Origin: Yinghuangia sp035454725
GTDB lineage: Bacteria; Actinomycetota; Actinomycetes; Streptomycetales; Streptomycetaceae
Assembly (NCBI RefSeq): GCF_051388935.1
Contig: NZ_JBPKBI010000003.1
Location: 522,522-586,521 of the forward strand
Length of the DNA stretch: 64,000 nt
Direction: 5' to 3'
Under the pieces are notes generated by a model that was given only the letters and a program-made list of their open reading frames with translations, had not been told where the DNA came from and searched no databases. Below are positions 52,580 through 61,774 of the stretch, one piece after another (the first letter of the stretch is position 1; each line of letters starts with the position of its first letter). The position numbers and the translations under genes are program-made.

Positions 52580-53500
52580 TCAGTAGCGGAAGGTGCGCAT
52601 GCGCATCATCTGGCGCAGCCGGGCCGTGCGCGTACGCCGCGGCTGGATGCGCTCGCGGAGCTCGTGGGCCTCCGCGAGTTCGCGCAGGAACAGCGCACGG
52701 CGGCGGCGGCGTTCGGCGTCCGTCTCCTCGGGGCGCGCTTCTTGGGCGCGCACCGCCGACTCGACGCCCACGACCGGCGCGCCGGTCGCCTCGGGCTCCT
52801 CCCCGGGCAGCTCCGCGGGAGCTGCGGGCGGCAGGCCCGGCATGTCCGGGGCGCCTTCGGGGCGGGGCGTTTTCGCGTTCCGCGCCGCGGCGCGGCGGCC
52901 GGAGCGGCGCGTACGGCGGACGGGTTCCGAGGTGCCGCGGGTGTCATCCTGCGGGATGGCCGCGGTCGCGGACGGGGCCTCCGCGCCGGTCGACCGGGCG
53001 GCAGACTGCCTCTTGGGCTGCTTCACGGCCGACTTCGCGGACCGCTTCTCTGCTTCCGCCGGAGTCTGCGGCGCAGAGCGTGCCGAGGAGCGGGACGAGG
53101 ACCGCGGTGATGTCCGCTTCGAGGTGCCGCGTGTCGAGGCGCCGCGTGTCGAGGCGCCGCGTGTCGAGGTGCGCCGCGGGGTCGGCTCGGAGCCGCGCTC
53201 GGGCGTCCGCGCGGCGGCGCTTTTCGAGGCGCGGCGCGGCGCGGCGGGTGCGGCCTTCGGTTCGGCCGTCCTCGGCGAGGTGCGCTTCGGCGTGCCGGAG
53301 CCGGATTCGGGCGTCTCGACCGCCGGCGCCGAAGCCGTGGCAGAGGCCGCGGGCTTCCCGTTCCGCGGCCGCCGCGCGCGCGAGTCGGCGGCACCGGTCT
53401 TGGCCACGGGTGCCGGTTGGGGTTCGGGCGCGCCGGACCCGCGGCGTGGCGCGCGCCGCGGCTCCTCGGTCGCATCGGTGCGCCTTCGCTTCTGCCCCAT
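52580..53500 (-). CDS. low-complexity basic protein
   Basis: 306 residues, almost all disordered and rich in Arg, Ala, Pro, Ser and Thr. R-G-A-S-T is repeated (RGASTRGASTRGTS, about 113-126) from a 15-bp DNA repeat near 53120-53165. The final 50 residues (AERRRRRALFLRELAEAHEL) look helical and may be the functional part. No known family; it could bind nucleic acid. It starts with MGQKRRRTDA. Confidence 0.55.
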   Translation of the reverse strand: MGQKRRRTDATEEPRRAPRRGSGAPEPQPAPVAKTGAADSRARRPRNGKPAASATASAPAVETPESGSGTPKRTSPRTAEPKAAPAAPRRASKSAAARTPERGSEPTPRRTSTRGASTRGASTRGTSKRTSPRSSSRSSARSAPQTPAEAEKRSAKSAVKQPKRQSAARSTGAEAPSATAAIPQDDTRGTSEPVRRTRRSGRRAAARNAKTPRPEGAPDMPGLPPAAPAELPGEEPEATGAPVVGVESAVRAQEARPEETDAERRRRRALFLRELAEAHELRERIQPRRTRTARLRQMMRMRTFRY

Positions 53501-53818
53501 GGGGCCCCCTTGCGGTCCCGCTGGTGTCGACCCGACCCCTTAAACGTGCCCACTCAGCGCGTTTTACGCCACCTAGTGCGGTGGCCACAAAGGTTTGCCG
53601 GTTCTCGTTGACCGGGGCCGTGCATCGCAAGGCGCAGGGGCCGAGCTCGTACTCAGTCGACCTCGCGAGGTCCTGCAACGCCGCGAGGTGCGGTGCGCAA
53701 GAGGGCCGCCGGGCCCGGCGCGGCGAGAACCGGTGAATCTGTGTGGCCACCCCACTGGAGCCGTTCCCGGCCGAGATGTGCCGGTCGTGGCGACGTCGGG
53801 AGCCGTTACTGTCCCCCC
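53501..53818. other. divergent intergenic region
   Basis: 318 bases between the basic protein and upp. I see no gene, tRNA or strong hairpin. Promoters for both genes should be here. Confidence 0.4.
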
Positions 53819-54457
53819 ATGCGGATTCACGTCGTGGACCATCCCCTCGTCGCCCACAAGCTCACCACCCTGCGTGACGAGCGCACGGACTCGCCGACGT
53901 TCCGGCGGCTGGCCGACGAGCTCGTGACGCTGCTGGCATACGAGGCCACCCGCGACGTGCGGGTGGACCCGGTGGACCTGCGCACGCCGGTGGCGGCGAC
54001 GAGTGGGGTGAAGCTGTCGTACCCCCGCCCGCTCGTGGTGCCGATCCTGCGTGCCGGGCTCGGCATGTTGGACGGCATGGTGCGCCTGCTGCCGAGTGCC
54101 GAGGTCGGGTTCCTCGGGATGATCCGCGACGAAGGCACCTTGCAGGCGTCGACGTACGCGACGCGCATGCCCGAGAATCTCGCCGGACGCCAGGCCTTCG
54201 TCCTCGACCCGATGCTGGCCACCGGCGGCACCCTGGCCGCCGCGACGCGGCTGCTGATCGACCGGGGCGCCCGGGATGTGACCGCGCTGTGTCTGCTCGC
54301 GGCACCGGAGGGCGTCGAGGTGATGCGCAAGGAGTTCGGCGGTTCCCCGGTTCCGGTCACGGTCGTCACCGCAGCCGTGGACGAGCGGCTCGACGAGCGC
54401 GGCTATATCGTCCCCGGCCTCGGCGACGCGGGCGACCGGTTGTACGGGACGGCCTGA
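53819..54457 (+). CDS. upp: uracil phosphoribosyltransferase
   Basis: 212 residues, the normal length. It makes UMP from uracil and PRPP. MRIHVVDHPLVAHKLTTLRD is the standard N-terminus; LVVPILRAGLGMLDG and FVLDPMLATGGTLAAATRLL form the PRPP loop (D-P-M-L-A-T-G-G-T); the uracil-binding YIVPGLGDAGDRLYGT ends the protein. ATG 53819. Two terminator-like hairpins follow. Confidence 0.96.
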   Translation: MRIHVVDHPLVAHKLTTLRDERTDSPTFRRLADELVTLLAYEATRDVRVDPVDLRTPVAATSGVKLSYPRPLVVPILRAGLGMLDGMVRLLPSAEVGFLGMIRDEGTLQASTYATRMPENLAGRQAFVLDPMLATGGTLAAATRLLIDRGARDVTALCLLAAPEGVEVMRKEFGGSPVPVTVVTAAVDERLDERGYIVPGLGDAGDRLYGTA

Positions 54458-54468
54458 GCCGCGGCCGC

Positions 54469-54496
54469 CCGGCGGATGCCGGCGGGCATCCGCCGG
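54469..54496. terminator. perfect 12-bp hairpin after upp
   Basis: CCGGCGGATGCC (54469-54480), loop GGCG, GGCATCCGCCGG (54485-54496), 11 nt past the upp stop. It is a clear candidate for upp termination. Confidence 0.75.
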
Positions 54497-54633
54497 ATGC
54501 GCGAACGCGCGCCTCGGCGCATGCTGGTTGATGTGCCCGGGGCTGGGCAGGAGCCCCGACGGCACCCCCGGGACTCCGGGCCGATGCCTGCGACGGTTTC
54601 GACCCACCGTCGCGCCGGACGGGTCCCCAAAAG

Positions 54634-54671
54634 AGAGGGAGCGACCGGAACCCCCGCGGGCCGCTCCCTCT
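54634..54671 (+). terminator. hairpin with T-rich tail
   Basis: AGAGGGAGCG (54634-54643) with CGCTCCCTCT (54662-54671), followed by TCTTTCGCTTTT. It is a good intrinsic terminator on the plus strand, 180 nt after upp. The stretch 54497-54633 between the hairpins contains no gene I can see; a short RNA ending here cannot be excluded. Confidence 0.6.
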
Positions 54672-54856
54672 TCTTTCGCTTTTCCGGCTCTTTACCGGAT
54701 GTATTTTCCGGGCCTTTCACCGTATTCACGGACATACCTTTGTGCCCCGGCGGCCCCGTGCGCGTGGAAACGACCACGCATGCTCGCCGCAGTCCGCAGG
54801 GACCGGTATCAATGAGGGTGAGCGCTTTCGGCGGCGTTCCCAGGGGAGGCGGGGCG

Positions 54857-55024
54857 ATGCAGGTGCAGACGAAGAAGATCTTCGGCTTGCTGCTCATAAG
54901 CTTCGTCATCTATACGATCATCGCCACCCCGGACAAGGCGTCCGACCTCATCGCGCAGTGGTTTTCCGCGATCTCTTCGTCGTGCAAATGGGTCGGCACG
55001 CAAATCGGCAACCTCATCGACTGA
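54857..55024 (+). CDS. 55-residue single-helix membrane protein
   Basis: 55 residues: MQVQTKKIFGLLLISFVIYT has one membrane helix (about 8-24), then a polar tail containing WFSAISSSCKWVGTQIGNLI, possibly an amphipathic or re-entrant helix. GGGGAGG is 8 nt upstream of ATG 54857. I recall similar tiny proteins in streptomycetes, of unknown role. It lies 18 nt before the PH-domain gene, so co-transcription is likely. Confidence 0.65.
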   Translation: MQVQTKKIFGLLLISFVIYTIIATPDKASDLIAQWFSAISSSCKWVGTQIGNLID

Positions 55025-55042
55025 GCCGACCGAACCGAACAG

Positions 55043-55597
55043 GTGCACGACTCCCGCCCCCGAAACCCCGCCGCGAGACCGACGCCGCCGATGCTCGACC
55101 CCTCGATAAAGCCGAAAACCGTGCAGCGCTACCTGCTGCCGGGCGAGAAGTGCCTCGTGGCCGTGCGCAGGCACTGGTCGGTGCTCAGCCGCCCCCTGTC
55201 GACCGCCTTCGGCGTGGCGGCCCTGGCCATCGCGATGGCCCTGTACTTCCCCGAGGAACACGCGGTCGTGCACCTCGCGCTGTGGCCGGCCGTGATCGCG
55301 GCGGCCCTGTGGGGCACGTGGCACTTCCTGGTGTGGCGGCACGACTACCTCTTCGTCACCGACCGACGCGTCATGGTCACCACCGGCGTGCTCACCCGGC
55401 GCGTGCTCATGGTGTCGCTCGCCAAGGTGACCGAACTGAAGTTCCAACGCTCGCTCACCGGCCGGATACTCGGCCACGGCACCTTGATCCTGGAGTCCGA
55501 CGTCACCGAGGACGCGCTGAAGGACGTGGAGTATGTTCCGTGGCCGGACACCATCTATGTCCGCATGTGCGACCTTCTGTTCGAAGCCGAGGAATAA
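55043..55597 (+). CDS. PH domain-containing membrane protein
   Basis: 184 residues. LDPSIKPKTVQRYLLPGEKC begins the domain. Two helices follow at about 53-66 and 74-92 (TAFGVAALAIAMALYF, LALWPAVIAAALWGTW). The bacterial PH (bPH2/DUF304) domain is HDYLFVTDRRVMVTTGVLTR, VSLAKVTELKFQRSLTGRIL, GTLILESDV. Lipid- or protein-binding at the membrane is expected. GTG 55043 is used; ATG 55091 is an alternative. Confidence 0.85.
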   Translation: MHDSRPRNPAARPTPPMLDPSIKPKTVQRYLLPGEKCLVAVRRHWSVLSRPLSTAFGVAALAIAMALYFPEEHAVVHLALWPAVIAAALWGTWHFLVWRHDYLFVTDRRVMVTTGVLTRRVLMVSLAKVTELKFQRSLTGRILGHGTLILESDVTEDALKDVEYVPWPDTIYVRMCDLLFEAEE

Positions 55598-55600
55598 GCG

Positions 55601-55894
55601 ATGATCCGTCACCTGGTGCTGTTCAAGCTCAACGAGGGAGTCGCGCGCGACGAACCGCGCGTGATCGCGGGCGCCGAGGCGTTCGAGGCACTGGGCGCCG
55701 TCATCCCCGAACTCAAGAGCTGGCAGTGCGGCTGGAACATCACCGTCCGCGACATCGCGTACGACTACGCGATCGTCAGCGACGTCGAGGACACCGACGC
55801 GCTGGGCCGCTACCTGAACCACCCCGACCACCAGGCCGCCGCCGCGCGGTGGCGCGAGTTCGCCACGTGGGTCATCGCCGACCTGGAGACGTGA
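55601..55894 (+). CDS. Dabb (stress-responsive A/B barrel) protein
   Basis: 97 residues, one dimeric alpha-beta barrel: MIRHLVLFKLNEGVARDEPR, LKSWQCGWNITVRDIAYDYA, SDVEDTDALGRYLNHPDHQA, FATWVIADLE. Members include stress proteins and small cyclases; the exact role is unknown. It starts 3 nt after the preceding stop, so it is coupled to the PH-domain gene. Confidence 0.9.
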   Translation: MIRHLVLFKLNEGVARDEPRVIAGAEAFEALGAVIPELKSWQCGWNITVRDIAYDYAIVSDVEDTDALGRYLNHPDHQAAAARWREFATWVIADLET

Positions 55895-55916
55895 CGCGCG
55901 CACCTTCGAACGGCAC

Positions 55917-55942
55917 GTCTGAAGCGGTCAACTCGCGGGTAA
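55917..55942 (+). promoter_or_regulatory. possible SigB/F-type promoter
   Basis: GTCT (55917-55920), 16 nt, GGGTAA (55937-55942) is close to the GTTT-N14-16-GGGTA consensus of Streptomyces SigB/SigF-class promoters. It lies about 250 nt before the SigB/F-like gene and could be an autoregulatory site. The -35 is imperfect. The rest of the gap to 56192 shows nothing else certain. Confidence 0.35.
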
Positions 55943-56192
55943 CATCAGGAAGATGGGCCCGACCGGCGAGTAACTTCCAAAGTTTTCCGGGCTGTTCGCC
56001 CATTCTTTTGCCCGCTTCATCCCTGATGCCCCGGTGGCTACGCCCGAGTTGATGCGGTTCACCTGACAAATCCGTGATGTCGCAAGGGGTTTGGGAACCG
56101 CACGCACCGGTATGTGGGTAGCGAACGACGGCCGCCCGGAACCCAGCGGGCGGTCGGCCAGGTTCGGCTCCGATCAGGAGGTGGGCTGTCCC

Positions 56193-57182
56193 GTGCTGCT
56201 TCGCGACGCGTCCGCGGCAAATGCCACCAAGGTGGATCCCGCGACCCCGACTGTTACCGTGCCCCCGGCCTGCGCCGGCGAGGCATCCGGGCACTCCGCC
56301 ACGGCCGACGGGGCCGACGGCGCCCCCGGCGGCATCCCCGCCCCGCGCAACGCCGACGCACCGCCCGCGCCCGCGTCCGACCAGACCCCCGCTCCGGCTC
56401 CCGCCGCGCCGGCCGCCACCGAGTCCGCGCTCGACACCCGCGTGCTCTCCCGCACGCTCCTCCTGCGACTCACCGAGGTCGAGGAGGGCTCGCCCGAGCA
56501 TGCGTACGTCCGCAGCACGCTCGTCGAACTCAACCTCCCCCTCGTCCGGTTCGCGGCGAACCGCTTCCGCAGCCGCACCGACCAGTACGAGGACGTCCTC
56601 CAGGTCGGCACGATCGGCCTCATCAAGGCCATCGACCGCTTCGACCCGCACCGCGGCGTGGAGTTCCCGACGTACGCGGTGCCGACCATCATCGGCGAGA
56701 TCAAGCGGTTCTTCCGCGACACCTCGTGGAGCGTCCGCGTACCGCGCCGCCTCCAGGAGCTGCGCCTCGCGCTCGCCGAGGCCACCGAGGAGTTCTCGCA
56801 CAAGCACGACCGTGCCCCGACGGTCGTCGAACTCGCCGACCACCTGGGCATGTCCGTCGAGGAGATCCTGGAGGGCATGGAGGCGGCGAACGCGTACTCG
56901 CCGGCCTCGCTCGACGCCCACGACCTCGACGACGACCGCGACAACGCACTCATCGCCCGGCTCGGCCAGGAGGACGAAGCCCTCGACGGCGTCGAGTACC
57001 GCGAGGCGCTGCGGCCCCTGCTGGCCCGGATGCCACCGCGCGACCGGCAGATCATCATGCTGCGGTTCTTCGGCAACATGACGCAGTCCCAGATCGGCGA
57101 ACGCCTCGGCATCTCGCAGATGCACGTGTCCCGGCTCCTGGCCCGGGCACTGGCACGGCTGCGCGCCGACCTGTCGGCGTAA
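56193..57182 (+). CDS. SigB/SigF/SigG-family sigma factor
   Basis: 329 residues with an unusual Ala/Pro-rich N-terminal 85. Region 2: NLPLVRFAANRFRSRTDQYE, DVLQVGTIGLIKAIDRFDPH, YAVPTIIGEIKRFFRDTSWS. Region 3: VPRRLQELRLALAEATEEF. Region 4: MLRFFGNMTQSQIGERLGIS then QMHVSRLLARALARLR. This is the stress/sporulation class controlled by RsbW-type anti-sigma factors. GTG 56193 follows AGGAGGTGG; longer GTG/ATG starts upstream are possible. Convergent with a PP2C phosphatase 9 nt away. Confidence 0.93.
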   Translation: MLLRDASAANATKVDPATPTVTVPPACAGEASGHSATADGADGAPGGIPAPRNADAPPAPASDQTPAPAPAAPAATESALDTRVLSRTLLLRLTEVEEGSPEHAYVRSTLVELNLPLVRFAANRFRSRTDQYEDVLQVGTIGLIKAIDRFDPHRGVEFPTYAVPTIIGEIKRFFRDTSWSVRVPRRLQELRLALAEATEEFSHKHDRAPTVVELADHLGMSVEEILEGMEAANAYSPASLDAHDLDDDRDNALIARLGQEDEALDGVEYREALRPLLARMPPRDRQIIMLRFFGNMTQSQIGERLGISQMHVSRLLARALARLRADLSA

Positions 57183-57191
57183 GGCCGCCGG

Positions 57192-59882
57192 TCACACACC
57201 GCCGTCGTACCGGGCGAGCAACAGGGCGATGTCGTCCCCCAGTTCCCCGGTACGCCGGGCGATGAGATGCCCCGCGAGCCCGTCCGGGGTCATGCCCCGG
57301 CCCTGCTCAAGGGTCGCCAGCATCCACGCCACCCCGTCGTCGAGGCTGAGCCCGCGCGACTCGACGAGGCCGTCCGTGCACAACACCAGCACGTCGCCGG
57401 GTTCGAGAGCCAACTCGGTGACGGGGTACCGCGCGTCGGTGTCGATGCCGAGCGGCAGCCCGCCGGGCACATCGACCTGGCGCACCCCGCCCCGGTCCAC
57501 CACCACCGGGTGCTGGTGCCCGGCACGCACCACCGCGGCACGTCCCGACGACGGATCGAACTCGACGTAGGCGCACGTCGCAAACAGGTCGACCCCCAGC
57601 CCCGCGGTCAACGCGTTGGTACGCCGCACCACCTCGCCGGGCCCGTGGCCCTCGACCGCGTACGCCAGCACCGCCGTCCGCAGCATCCCCATGATCGCCG
57701 CGGAGTCCACGCCGTGCCCCTGCACGTCCCCGATCACCAGCCCCGCCCGCCCGTCCGGAAGCGCGATCACGTCGTGCCAGTCCCCGCCGACCTGCATCCC
57801 GACCGTCGCCGGCAGGTAGCGCGTGGCGATCGTCAGTCCGGGGATACGCGCCGGCCGTCCCGGCAGCAGGCCGCGCTGCAAGCCCGACGACATCGCGTGC
57901 TCGTCGTCGTAGCGCCGCGCGCGGTGCAGCGCGCGGGCGAGCAGCGCACGCAACTGCCCGAAGAGCCGGAACTCCTCCGGACCGAACTCGCGTTCCCGGT
58001 TGTAGGACAGCACCACGGAGCCGACCGCCTCCCCCGAGGCCACCAGCGGCAGGAACACCCACGCCTGGCGGCCCGCGGCGACCGCGAGATCGCCCAGATG
58101 CGGGTAGCGCCGCTCGTATTCCGCACGCGACGTGATGGCGAACGCGCTCCGGCGACGCACCACTTCGACGAACGGCGCGTCGTCGTCCAGTTCCCACACC
58201 GGGTGGCCGGCCGCCTGCGGCGGATAGCCGGTCTGCCCGACCACGCGCAGCCGTCCGCCCTGGACCATGCCGACGACCAGGCCGTCTGCCCCGCAGATGG
58301 CCGGCAGCCGACGGGCCGCCCGTACGACGTCGTGCACCGTGAGCGACTCGGCCAGCGCCGCGGTCAGCAACTGGATGCGCGCCTGCCGCGCGGCGGTGAC
58401 CTGCGCCGCCTCGCGCTGCCGCGCGTCGTCGCGGCGCTCGTCGGTGATGTCGACGCAGAACAGCACAACCTGGTCGCGCCGGGGGTGCAGGCGCACCTGA
58501 AGCCACCGGTCGTCACCGGGCAAGTGCAGCGTGACCGTCTTCGGGCGGCGCTCTTGGAGCGCGGTGAAGAACGGGCGCCCCCAGCTCTCGCTGTACGCCT
58601 CCGGCAACAGCGCGTGCAGCGCACGGCCGAGCACCTCCGCGCGGGGACGCCCGAAAATCTTCTCGCCCGCGCTGTTGCAGTACACGACCCGCCATTCCTC
58701 GTCGACGGCCACCACCATCGCCTCGACGTCCTCGACCTGCCGGGCGAGGCTCACGCGCAGGTCCGACACCTCCGTGACGTCGGCGACGACGCCCCGCAGC
58801 CGGCGCGGCCCGGTGCCCCCGGGCGGCACGACGCGGCCGCGTACCTCCACCCAGCGGTACTCCGCGTCCGGACCGAGCAGGCGCTGCCCCGAGCTGAACG
58901 GGCCGTCGGTGGCGAACGCCTCCGCGAGGTGCATGCGGAACACCGGGTAGTCGGCGGGATGCAGCAGACACAGCACCGGCTCGATCGGGCCGAGGTACGG
59001 CCCCTCCTTGCCGAGCAGCCGGGCCAGACGGGCGTCCAGCGCGATCTGCCCGGTCGTCAGGTCCCAGTCGAACGTCCCGGCCCCCGCCGCGTCCAGGGCG
59101 TCCAGCGTGGCCTGGAGTTTCACCGCGGCCCGCGACCGACGGCCCCGCCGCCCCGAACGCGCGGGCGGCGGTGACGCCTGCGAGGACGCGCCCGTCGACA
59201 CCGCGTCCTCGCGCAAGGCGCTTCCGGCGTCCGGCGTGCCCGGCAGTGACCCCGGACGCGGCGGCTCCACCGCCTCCGCGACCCGTGCCCCGATGAGGTC
59301 CGCGAACGCGCGCAGGCGGGCGATCACCTGCGAACCGACGGGCATCGGGGCCTGAAAAGTGACCGTGAGTACGCCGCGCACCGGCACCGCGGCGTCCGGC
59401 GGGCCGCTCCACGGCACGCAGACGCACGCGCCGGTCAGGTCCCCCCACGTCTGCCGTTCGCGGCGCGGGTAGCGCGCCGCGCCGCCGGCCGGGTCCTCGA
59501 CGGCGACGACCCGCCCTTCCCGCAGCGCCTCCGTGACCGGCAGATTCTCGTCGACGAGGATGCGGCACCACAGGTGCGAGATCGTGGGCGGCCCGACGAA
59601 CTCGTGGACGAGACCGGCCACGCCGCGCAGCTCGCCGATGTCCTCGTGCCACAGGTGCACGTGCACAACACCGACCGGCGCATCGTCCCCGAACGTCTCG
59701 GCGACCTCGATCAGCAGCGGTTCCAACAGCGTCTGGAGCCCGGGCCACGACCACGCAGGGCTCAGGGCGCCGAGCGAGCGCCGGACAGCGCCTACCGCCA
59801 GGGGACCCGCGGCGTCCGCGGAGACATCCCTCGGCCCGGCTCGGGACACCGCCGGACCACGCTTCCCCCGTTCGTCCCCCAT
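57192..59882 (-). CDS. multidomain SpoIIE/RsbU-type PP2C phosphatase
   Basis: 896 residues. In order: a GAF-like N-terminal domain (about 30-235), PAS 1 (about 265-375; AAGAGTFDWDLTTGQIALDA), PAS 2 (about 385-500; AMVVAVDEEWRVVYCNSAGE), GAF (about 515-680) and PP2C/SpoIIE (about 690-895; MQVGGDWHDVIALPDGRAGL, VIGDVQGHGVDSAAIMGMLR, LCTDGLVESR, GDDIALLLARYD). The metal-binding Asp residues are present, so it should be active, dephosphorylating an anti-sigma antagonist. ATG 59882 with GAGGAGG. It lies between two SigB/F-type genes. Confidence 0.92.
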   Translation of the reverse strand: MGDERGKRGPAVSRAGPRDVSADAAGPLAVGAVRRSLGALSPAWSWPGLQTLLEPLLIEVAETFGDDAPVGVVHVHLWHEDIGELRGVAGLVHEFVGPPTISHLWCRILVDENLPVTEALREGRVVAVEDPAGGAARYPRRERQTWGDLTGACVCVPWSGPPDAAVPVRGVLTVTFQAPMPVGSQVIARLRAFADLIGARVAEAVEPPRPGSLPGTPDAGSALREDAVSTGASSQASPPPARSGRRGRRSRAAVKLQATLDALDAAGAGTFDWDLTTGQIALDARLARLLGKEGPYLGPIEPVLCLLHPADYPVFRMHLAEAFATDGPFSSGQRLLGPDAEYRWVEVRGRVVPPGGTGPRRLRGVVADVTEVSDLRVSLARQVEDVEAMVVAVDEEWRVVYCNSAGEKIFGRPRAEVLGRALHALLPEAYSESWGRPFFTALQERRPKTVTLHLPGDDRWLQVRLHPRRDQVVLFCVDITDERRDDARQREAAQVTAARQARIQLLTAALAESLTVHDVVRAARRLPAICGADGLVVGMVQGGRLRVVGQTGYPPQAAGHPVWELDDDAPFVEVVRRRSAFAITSRAEYERRYPHLGDLAVAAGRQAWVFLPLVASGEAVGSVVLSYNREREFGPEEFRLFGQLRALLARALHRARRYDDEHAMSSGLQRGLLPGRPARIPGLTIATRYLPATVGMQVGGDWHDVIALPDGRAGLVIGDVQGHGVDSAAIMGMLRTAVLAYAVEGHGPGEVVRRTNALTAGLGVDLFATCAYVEFDPSSGRAAVVRAGHQHPVVVDRGGVRQVDVPGGLPLGIDTDARYPVTELALEPGDVLVLCTDGLVESRGLSLDDGVAWMLATLEQGRGMTPDGLAGHLIARRTGELGDDIALLLARYDGGV

Positions 59883-60305
59883 CCGGTGCCTCCTCGGTGC
59901 TACCCGCGCCGCCGTGGGGCCGCGCCAGGGCTGCGGGGCCCTCCCCCGAGAGCGAAAGCGTACGCCGGGCCGTTCTTCCGAAATCACGCGGTGCCGTGGC
60001 TTTGTCGCGCAAGGTTACGGGGCGGATACCGAAACTGTTGGACAACACACCTACAGCAATAGCCGCCCTATCACGCCACTCATGAGCATAAACAACTACG
60101 TATCTTGATCGACATTTGCCTGGATCTGATCTATCCCACTACCAATCCTGTGTGATATCAAGAGTTTTGAAGTCAAATGTCTGCTTTACCCGATGCGGTT
60201 TGATAAGACCGTGGCTTCTGGTATTGATCTGATGGACACCGACCGGTCCCGATCCGGCCAGACCGGAAAGCTGCCGGTACCAGACGAGCCTGCGATGAGG
60301 TACGG
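59883..60305. other. AT-richer divergent promoter region
   Basis: 423 bases between the phosphatase and the second sigma gene. 60040-60230 is clearly richer in A/T than its surroundings. A loose SigB-like GTTT (60198-60201) and GGTAT (60220-60224) are spaced 18 nt apart, too long to trust. No gene seen. Confidence 0.45.
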
Positions 60306-61205
60306 ATGTCCGCTCTGCTCGACACCAAGCCCGTTCACCACGAACCAGTGCCTCGCACCCGCCCCGAGGTCCCGCACCGCCGGCGCCCCGTCGCGGACCT
60401 GGACCCCTTCGACGTCATCGGGGCCGATCTCACTCCGCACGAAGCACGCGACAGCTCGGAAGTACGCCGGATGTCGGCGGCCCTGTTCACCCGGCTCGCC
60501 GTGCTGGAGCGCGGCACCTCCGAGCACGGCCGCGTCCGCGACCAACTGATCCGCCAGAACCTCCCGCTCGTCCGGTACGCCGCGAACCGCTTCCGGCACC
60601 GCAACGAGCCCCACGAGGACGTCGTCCAGGTCGGCACGATCGGCCTGATCAAGGCCATCGACCGCTTCGACCCCGAACGCGGCGTGCAGTTCCCGTCGTA
60701 CGCGATGCCGACCATCATCGGCGAGATCAAGCGCTACTTCCGGGACAGCGGCTGGTCACTGCGCGTACCCCGGCGCGTCCAGGAGCTTTGGCTGTCGCTG
60801 TCCGAGGCCATCGAAACGCTCTCCCAGGCACACGACCGCGCGCCCACGGTCGCCGAGATCGGCGCCTACCTCAAGGTCACGCCCGACGAGGTCGTCTCCT
60901 GCCTGGAGGCCACCAACGCCTACGCGCCCTCGTCACTGGACGCCGCCGACGGCAGCGATGAACGCACCCTCGCCGACCGCCTCGGCTACCAGGACCAGGC
61001 CCTCGAAGGCGTCGAGTACCGCGAGGCGCTGCGGCCCCTGCTGTCCCGCCTGCCGGACCGCGAACGCACCATCCTGCTCATGCGGTTCTTCCACAGCATG
61101 TCGCAGTCCCAGATCGCCACCGAGCTCGGCATCTCGCAGATGCACGTCTCGCGTCTCCTCTCCCGCACGCTGACCCGGCTGCGCGCCGAACTGGGTGACT
61201 GCTGA
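60306..61205 (+). CDS. SigB/SigF/SigG-family sigma factor, second copy
   Basis: 299 residues, about 60 percent identical in the core to the product at 56193-57182. Region 2: NLPLVRYAANRFRHRNEPHE, DVVQVGTIGLIKAIDRFDPE, MPTIIGEIKRYFRDSGWSLR. Region 3: APTVAEIGAYLKVTPDEV. Region 4: MRFFHSMSQSQIATELGISQ then MHVSRLLSRTLTRL. The N-terminus is shorter and His/Pro/Arg-rich. ATG 60306. It reads toward the PP2C-like gene, with a strong terminator between. Confidence 0.93.
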   Translation: MSALLDTKPVHHEPVPRTRPEVPHRRRPVADLDPFDVIGADLTPHEARDSSEVRRMSAALFTRLAVLERGTSEHGRVRDQLIRQNLPLVRYAANRFRHRNEPHEDVVQVGTIGLIKAIDRFDPERGVQFPSYAMPTIIGEIKRYFRDSGWSLRVPRRVQELWLSLSEAIETLSQAHDRAPTVAEIGAYLKVTPDEVVSCLEATNAYAPSSLDAADGSDERTLADRLGYQDQALEGVEYREALRPLLSRLPDRERTILLMRFFHSMSQSQIATELGISQMHVSRLLSRTLTRLRAELGDC

Positions 61206-61325
61206 GGGCACAACGGGTGATCCTTGGCGATAGGGATCGCTGGAGGGAGGCAAATGGTTGGTTATGGCCGCCTTGTCGGGGAGCGGCATACGGAGCCATA
61301 TGAGTGAATCCATGAAGAGATTTGT

Positions 61326-61381
61326 CGCCCCGACCGGGCCGCCGTCGCGGACCTCTCCGCACCGGCGGCCCGGTCGGGGCG
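61326..61381. terminator. 19-bp perfect hairpin after the sigma gene
   Basis: CGCCCCGACCGGGCCGCCG (61326-61344) pairs perfectly with 61363-61381 across an 18-nt loop. It is 121 nt past the sigma stop. The rest of 61206-61774 holds no gene I can support. Confidence 0.8.
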
Positions 61382-61774
61382 AGACGCGTACGCCGACCAC
61401 GCACCACGCAAGGTGACTCTTCGTCAAACCGCCTGCGATGCAAGGGACCAAGCCTGCCCCCGAGCCACTTCTCCGCCTCCCCACCCGAAATACCGACGAA
61501 CGACCGGAAAAACGCCGGAAGTTGAACATCATCGGACGCGACCGAACAATGAACACCGGTAAAGCCCGGCCATTTCGTCATACGCATCACAAGATCGTGT
61601 CGACTGGTCTGTCCGGGCGAGACCCCGACGTAATCTCGGTCGCAGGCCCCGAGGTGCCCGAATCCGTGCGCGCGACCGCACGATCCGGGCAGGCTGGGAC
61701 GGTGACCTGACACCCGGTCCGCAGACCGCGGTCCGCGCATCCGGGTGGTGGACCCGGGAGAAGAGGAGTGACCC

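Noticed and set aside
57267..59174. 635-codon plus-strand frame
   Set aside because: Antisense to the PAS/GAF/SpoIIE phosphatase, which has all domain motifs.
60198..60224. SigB-type promoter before the second sigma gene
   Set aside because: GTTT and GGTAT are 18 nt apart and the -10 lacks the GGG; not good enough to call.
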